A stretch of 11,599 nucleotides of DNA from an uncultured Rickettsiales bacterium (GTDB taxonomy: Bacteria > Pseudomonadota > Alphaproteobacteria > UBA8366). A program made the position numbers and the translations under genes. The notes beneath the pieces are model-generated. The model saw nothing but the letters and a program-made list of their open reading frames with translations, did not search any database and was not told the origin of the DNA. Positions within the stretch are counted from its first letter, which is position 1; every line of letters starts with the position of its first letter. The stretch spans positions 1 through 11,599 of the forward strand of contig CAJWTF010000123.1 of NCBI GenBank assembly GCA_913046825.1. Direction: 5' to 3'. Below are positions 8,609 through 11,599 of the stretch, one piece after another.

Positions 8609-9904
8609 ATGAGTGATCGTTTGATCCTTCTGGTCGATAACGATTCTACGGATGTAGACAGTCTAACGCAGCAACTATCGCCTTTTGGCTATGGTGTAGA
8701 TCACTGCAGGAACGTGTCTGATATCGGTGAACGTATAACCGCTCGAAAACCATCTGTCCTACTTGTCCGCGTCGACAGTGGACCAGCCTCAGGCTCGGAA
8801 ACGACGATCGAGACCGTCGCGCGTATTCTCACCGACGGCGATCACAAAACGCCGACAATTTTCCTCGCCGATGACTATGATATGAAATCACGCCTCGCGT
8901 CGATCCGTATCGGAGCGAGGGCATTTTTCGCACGTCCCTTCAGCCCTCTCGAACTGGTCGACGCTTTGGACCTCCTCACCGAGCCCCAGGAGGAAGATCC
9001 ATTTCGGGTTCTCATCGTCGACGACGACGAACGTATTTCCGAATTCTATATGGCCGCCTTGGAGCACGCCGGTATGCAGGCGATGGCGCTGAGCAACCCG
9101 ATGAAGGTTTTGGATGCCCTTTCCGACTTCCGCCCCGAATTGGTGCTCATGGATCAATACATGCCCGAAATCGAAGGTTGGGAATTGGGCGCTGTCATCC
9201 GCCAAGAAGACGCATTCCTATCCATACCGATAGTATTCTTATCGGCGGAAAGCGATCCCGACAAGCAACTGGAATTGATGAAAATTGGAGCGGACGAGTT
9301 CATCACCAAACCAATCAGTCCGGAACGCCTTTTCGCTGCCGTGCGCATTCGCGCCGAACGCTTCCGCCGATTGCGCTCGATGATGCTGCGGGACAGCCTG
9401 ACAGGGCTATTGAACCACACCACGACGAAAGAACAACTCAGGATCGAGCTATCGCGAATGCGGCGCGGAAAGATGTCGTTGGCTTTTGCATTGATCGACC
9501 TGGATAACTTCAAATCAGTCAACGATACCTATGGGCACCCGATCGGCGACCAAGTCTTGAAGACCATGTCTAATTTGCTGAAGCAGCGTCTGCGTATGAC
9601 CGATCTTATCGGCCGATACGGAGGTGAGGAATTCGCCGTGGCCTTGCCCGATGTATCACCTTCGAACGCGATGCTGGTACTCGACAAAGTCAGAGAAACC
9701 TTCGCCGATATCAAACAAATGTACAACGGCGGCGAATTTTCCGTCTCCTTGAGCTGTGGTGTCGCGATGTTCCCAGATTTCGATGATCTTTCCGCGCTAA
9801 CTGAAGCCGCAGATCAGGCGCTTTACAAAGCCAAGACGAAGGGCCGCAATCGCGTCGTTATGGCGGTCCCACCCTCTGCGTCTGAATCGGCGAAAAGCAG
9901 CTAG
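8609..9904 (+). CDS. PleD-like diguanylate cyclase response regulator (REC-REC-GGDEF)
   Basis: A 431-aa cytosolic response regulator expected to make cyclic di-GMP from two GTP. Numbered from ATG 8609: receiver 1 spans about 4-125 and is degenerate. It keeps an acidic start (VDND, D10/D12), but Arg54 sits at the phospho-acceptor position (LLVRV), Ala87 replaces Thr/Ser and Arg109 replaces the conserved Lys. Receiver 2 (about 131-250) is canonical: DDDE (138-141), acceptor Asp182 (LVLMDQYMP), Ser212 and Lys234 (ITKP). The GGDEF domain (about 258-420) has DSLTGL, DLDNFKSVNDTYGH, an intact GGEEF active site (338-342) and the inhibitory RxxD site RMTD (329-332) five residues before it. Cyclase activity, phospho-activation through receiver 2 and product inhibition are therefore all plausible. 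ATG 8609 is preferred to TTG 8594 because AGG (8598-8600) lies 8 nt upstream. The 3' end overlaps clpA by 4 nt. Confidence 0.93.
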   Translation: MSDRLILLVDNDSTDVDSLTQQLSPFGYGVDHCRNVSDIGERITARKPSVLLVRVDSGPASGSETTIETVARILTDGDHKTPTIFLADDYDMKSRLASIRIGARAFFARPFSPLELVDALDLLTEPQEEDPFRVLIVDDDERISEFYMAALEHAGMQAMALSNPMKVLDALSDFRPELVLMDQYMPEIEGWELGAVIRQEDAFLSIPIVFLSAESDPDKQLELMKIGADEFITKPISPERLFAAVRIRAERFRRLRSMMLRDSLTGLLNHTTTKEQLRIELSRMRRGKMSLAFALIDLDNFKSVNDTYGHPIGDQVLKTMSNLLKQRLRMTDLIGRYGGEEFAVALPDVSPSNAMLVLDKVRETFADIKQMYNGGEFSVSLSCGVAMFPDFDDLSALTEAADQALYKAKTKGRNRVVMAVPPSASESAKSS

Positions 9905-11598
9905 CGGGCAAGTTCCGGCGTCTTCTTCTCGTTGGCGCCATCTTTCTTACGTTTGCCGCCCTTGTTCGGCGACGCTTCAAAAAGGAACGTCAACGCATCG
10001 TCCTTCTCGTCAATCGTGACACTGCCACCCTTCTCCAACTTACCGAATAGCAGTTCTTCCGAAAGCGGCTGCTTAATTTTCTCTTGTATCAAGCGACCGA
10101 GCGGACGTGCACCGAAATTCTGATCGTAGCCATTCTTTGCAAGCCAATCATGCGCCGCTTCCGACAAGGAAATGGTCACGTGGCGATCCGCGAGCTGCTC
10201 TTCCAATTGCATGATGAACTTGTCGACGACACGGCCGACCACAGCGGAAGTCAACTTCGCAAAGCCGATGATAGAGTCGAGGCGATTACGAAATTCCGGC
10301 GTGAACAAACGGTTGATCGCATCTTCGTCCTCGCCAGTCCGCTCGTTCCGCGCGAAACCGATCGCCGCCTTCGCCAAATCCGCCGCACCCGCGTTCGTCG
10401 TCATGATTAGAATCACGTTGCGGAAATCGACCGACTTGCCATTGTGATCGGTCAGCTTGCCGTAGTCCATAATCTGCAGAAGGATGTTAAAGACATCCGG
10501 ATGCGCTTTTTCGATCTCGTCCAAAAGCAAAACCATATGTGGATTTTGATCGACCGCGTCCGTCAGCATGCCGCCTTGATCAAAACCAACATATCCTGGA
10601 GGCGCGCCAATCAAGCGGGAAACGCTGTGGCGCTCCATATATTCCGACATGTCGAAGCGGACGAGCTCAATCCCCAGCGTATTAGCCAATTGACGCGCCA
10701 CCTCGGTCTTGCCGACACCGGTTGGGCCCGAGAATAGATAACTGCCGATCGGTTTTTCCGGCTCGCGTAAACCGGCTCGAGCTAATTTGATAGCGCTTGA
10801 GAGCGAATCGATTGCCTTGTCCTGTCCGAACACCACCATCTTCAAATCACGCTCAAGCGTGGACAACGCCAGTTTGTCATCCTTCGAGACTTGCTTCGGT
10901 GGGATCCGTGCCATTTTCGAGATCACATTTTCCACATCCCGAACGCCGAGCGTCTTTTTGCGTTTGGACGGCGACACCAGCATTTGCGAGGCGCCTACTT
11001 CATCAATGACGTCGATGGCTTTATCCGGCAATTTGCGGTCGCCAATGTAACGGTTCGACAATTCCACCGCCGCCCGCAGAGCTTCTGCCGTGTAGCGAAC
11101 CTTGTGATGCTCTTCGTAGTAAGGCTTAAGGCCGCGCAAAATCTTAACCGCATCCTCGACCGACGGTTCGCTGACGTCGATCTTCTGGAAGCGCCGCACC
11201 AGGGCCCGGTCTTTCTCGAAATGATTCCGGTATTCCTTGTAGGTCGTCGATCCAATACAGCGCAATGCACCGCTTTGTAGGGCCGGCTTTAACAGATTAG
11301 ACGCGTCCATTGCGCCACCTGAGGTTGCGCCGGCACCTATCACTGTATGGATTTCATCGATAAACAAGACCGCGCCCTCCAGGGCTTCGATCTCAGTGAT
11401 GACAGCTTTCAGCCGTTCCTCGAAATCACCTCGATAGCGTGTGCCCGCCAGCAGTGCTCCCATATCCAACGAGTAGATCGTCACTTCGTGTAGGACTTCC
11501 GGCACCTCAGAGTTGGTGATACGGCGCGCCAACCCTTCTGCTATCGCGGTTTTTCCAACGCCGGGATCACCAACATAGAGCGGATTGTTCTTGGTTCG
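9901..11598 (-). CDS. clpA: ATP-dependent Clp protease ATP-binding subunit ClpA, 5'-partial
   Basis: AAA+ unfoldase that feeds substrates, including N-degron proteins delivered by ClpS, to ClpP. The frame is open to the right edge; the TTG at 11532 is internal, since the upstream codons encode the first Walker A (GDPGVGKT, 11571-11548). About 565 residues are visible, so the N-domain (roughly 200 residues) is missing. Numbered from 11532: Walker B1 LFIDEIHT (56-63), arginines R113/R114, the D1-D2 linker, Walker A2 GPTGVGKT (269-276), YVGFDQGG pore loop (314-321), Walker B2 LLLDEIEKAHPDV (335-347), the ClpP-docking loop IGF (391-393) and sensor-2 GARP (474-477). The IGF loop and the lack of a ClpB-type coiled-coil insert between the AAA modules separate it from ClpB. 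A Lys-rich C-terminal tail (SPNKGGKRKKDG...) follows the D2 small domain. The stop codon overlaps the convergent GGDEF gene. clpS, often just upstream, would be off-window. Confidence 0.97.
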   Translation of the reverse strand, partial: RTKNNPLYVGDPGVGKTAIAEGLARRITNSEVPEVLHEVTIYSLDMGALLAGTRYRGDFEERLKAVITEIEALEGAVLFIDEIHTVIGAGATSGGAMDASNLLKPALQSGALRCIGSTTYKEYRNHFEKDRALVRRFQKIDVSEPSVEDAVKILRGLKPYYEEHHKVRYTAEALRAAVELSNRYIGDRKLPDKAIDVIDEVGASQMLVSPSKRKKTLGVRDVENVISKMARIPPKQVSKDDKLALSTLERDLKMVVFGQDKAIDSLSSAIKLARAGLREPEKPIGSYLFSGPTGVGKTEVARQLANTLGIELVRFDMSEYMERHSVSRLIGAPPGYVGFDQGGMLTDAVDQNPHMVLLLDEIEKAHPDVFNILLQIMDYGKLTDHNGKSVDFRNVILIMTTNAGAADLAKAAIGFARNERTGEDEDAINRLFTPEFRNRLDSIIGFAKLTSAVVGRVVDKFIMQLEEQLADRHVTISLSEAAHDWLAKNGYDQNFGARPLGRLIQEKIKQPLSEELLFGKLEKGGSVTIDEKDDALTFLFEASPNKGGKRKKDGANEKKTPELAR

Positions 11599-11599
11599 C

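Noticed and set aside
1..11599. Search for CRISPR arrays, tRNAs, rRNAs, riboswitches, insertion sequences and defence or toxin-antitoxin genes
   Set aside because: No spaced repeats, cloverleaf-like segments, transposase motifs or terminal inverted repeats were found by reading. Nearly all of the window is explained by recognisable protein families.

Overview
The window looks like ordinary chromosomal DNA from an alphaproteobacterium, possibly a Rhodospirillales-like lineage. The reasons are a long B12-dependent class II ribonucleotide reductase, a PleD-type two-receiver diguanylate cyclase, a COG3146/FemAB-like acyltransferase, ClpA, and a moderately GC-rich composition with GC-ending codons in most genes. 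This taxonomic call is inference from gene types. No search was run.

Layout, left to right. (1) nrdJ (+) enters from the left edge, fills the first 3.6 kb and ends at a textbook rho-independent terminator. (2) A lone RidA-family gene (+) follows with a good Shine-Dalgarno. (3) Convergent to it are three minus-strand genes, listed in transcription order: a zinc-ribbon SAM methyltransferase, a TIM-barrel amidohydrolase, and an M48/HtpX-like membrane metalloprotease. The metalloprotease is split by a one-base frameshift in a 5-base homopolymer. (4) Divergent from the methyltransferase are a COG3146/FemAB-like N-acyltransferase (+) and then a REC-REC-GGDEF response regulator (+). (5) clpA (-) enters from the right edge and runs convergently into the GGDEF gene. 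The two genes share the palindromic tetranucleotide CTAG as both stop codons.

Working together: most genes are independent housekeeping or signalling functions: dNTP synthesis (NrdJ), enamine/imine detoxification (RidA), membrane and cytosolic protein quality control (M48 protease, ClpA) and c-di-GMP signalling. The amidohydrolase and M48 gene are 20 nt apart and could be co-transcribed, but nothing shows a shared pathway. I see no CRISPR array, tRNA, rRNA, insertion sequence, phage gene or defence cassette, and no convincing undescribed system. The points most worth a second look are the M48 frameshift, a very AT-rich island inside the methyltransferase gene, the swapped receiver order in the GGDEF protein, and the shared CTAG stop.
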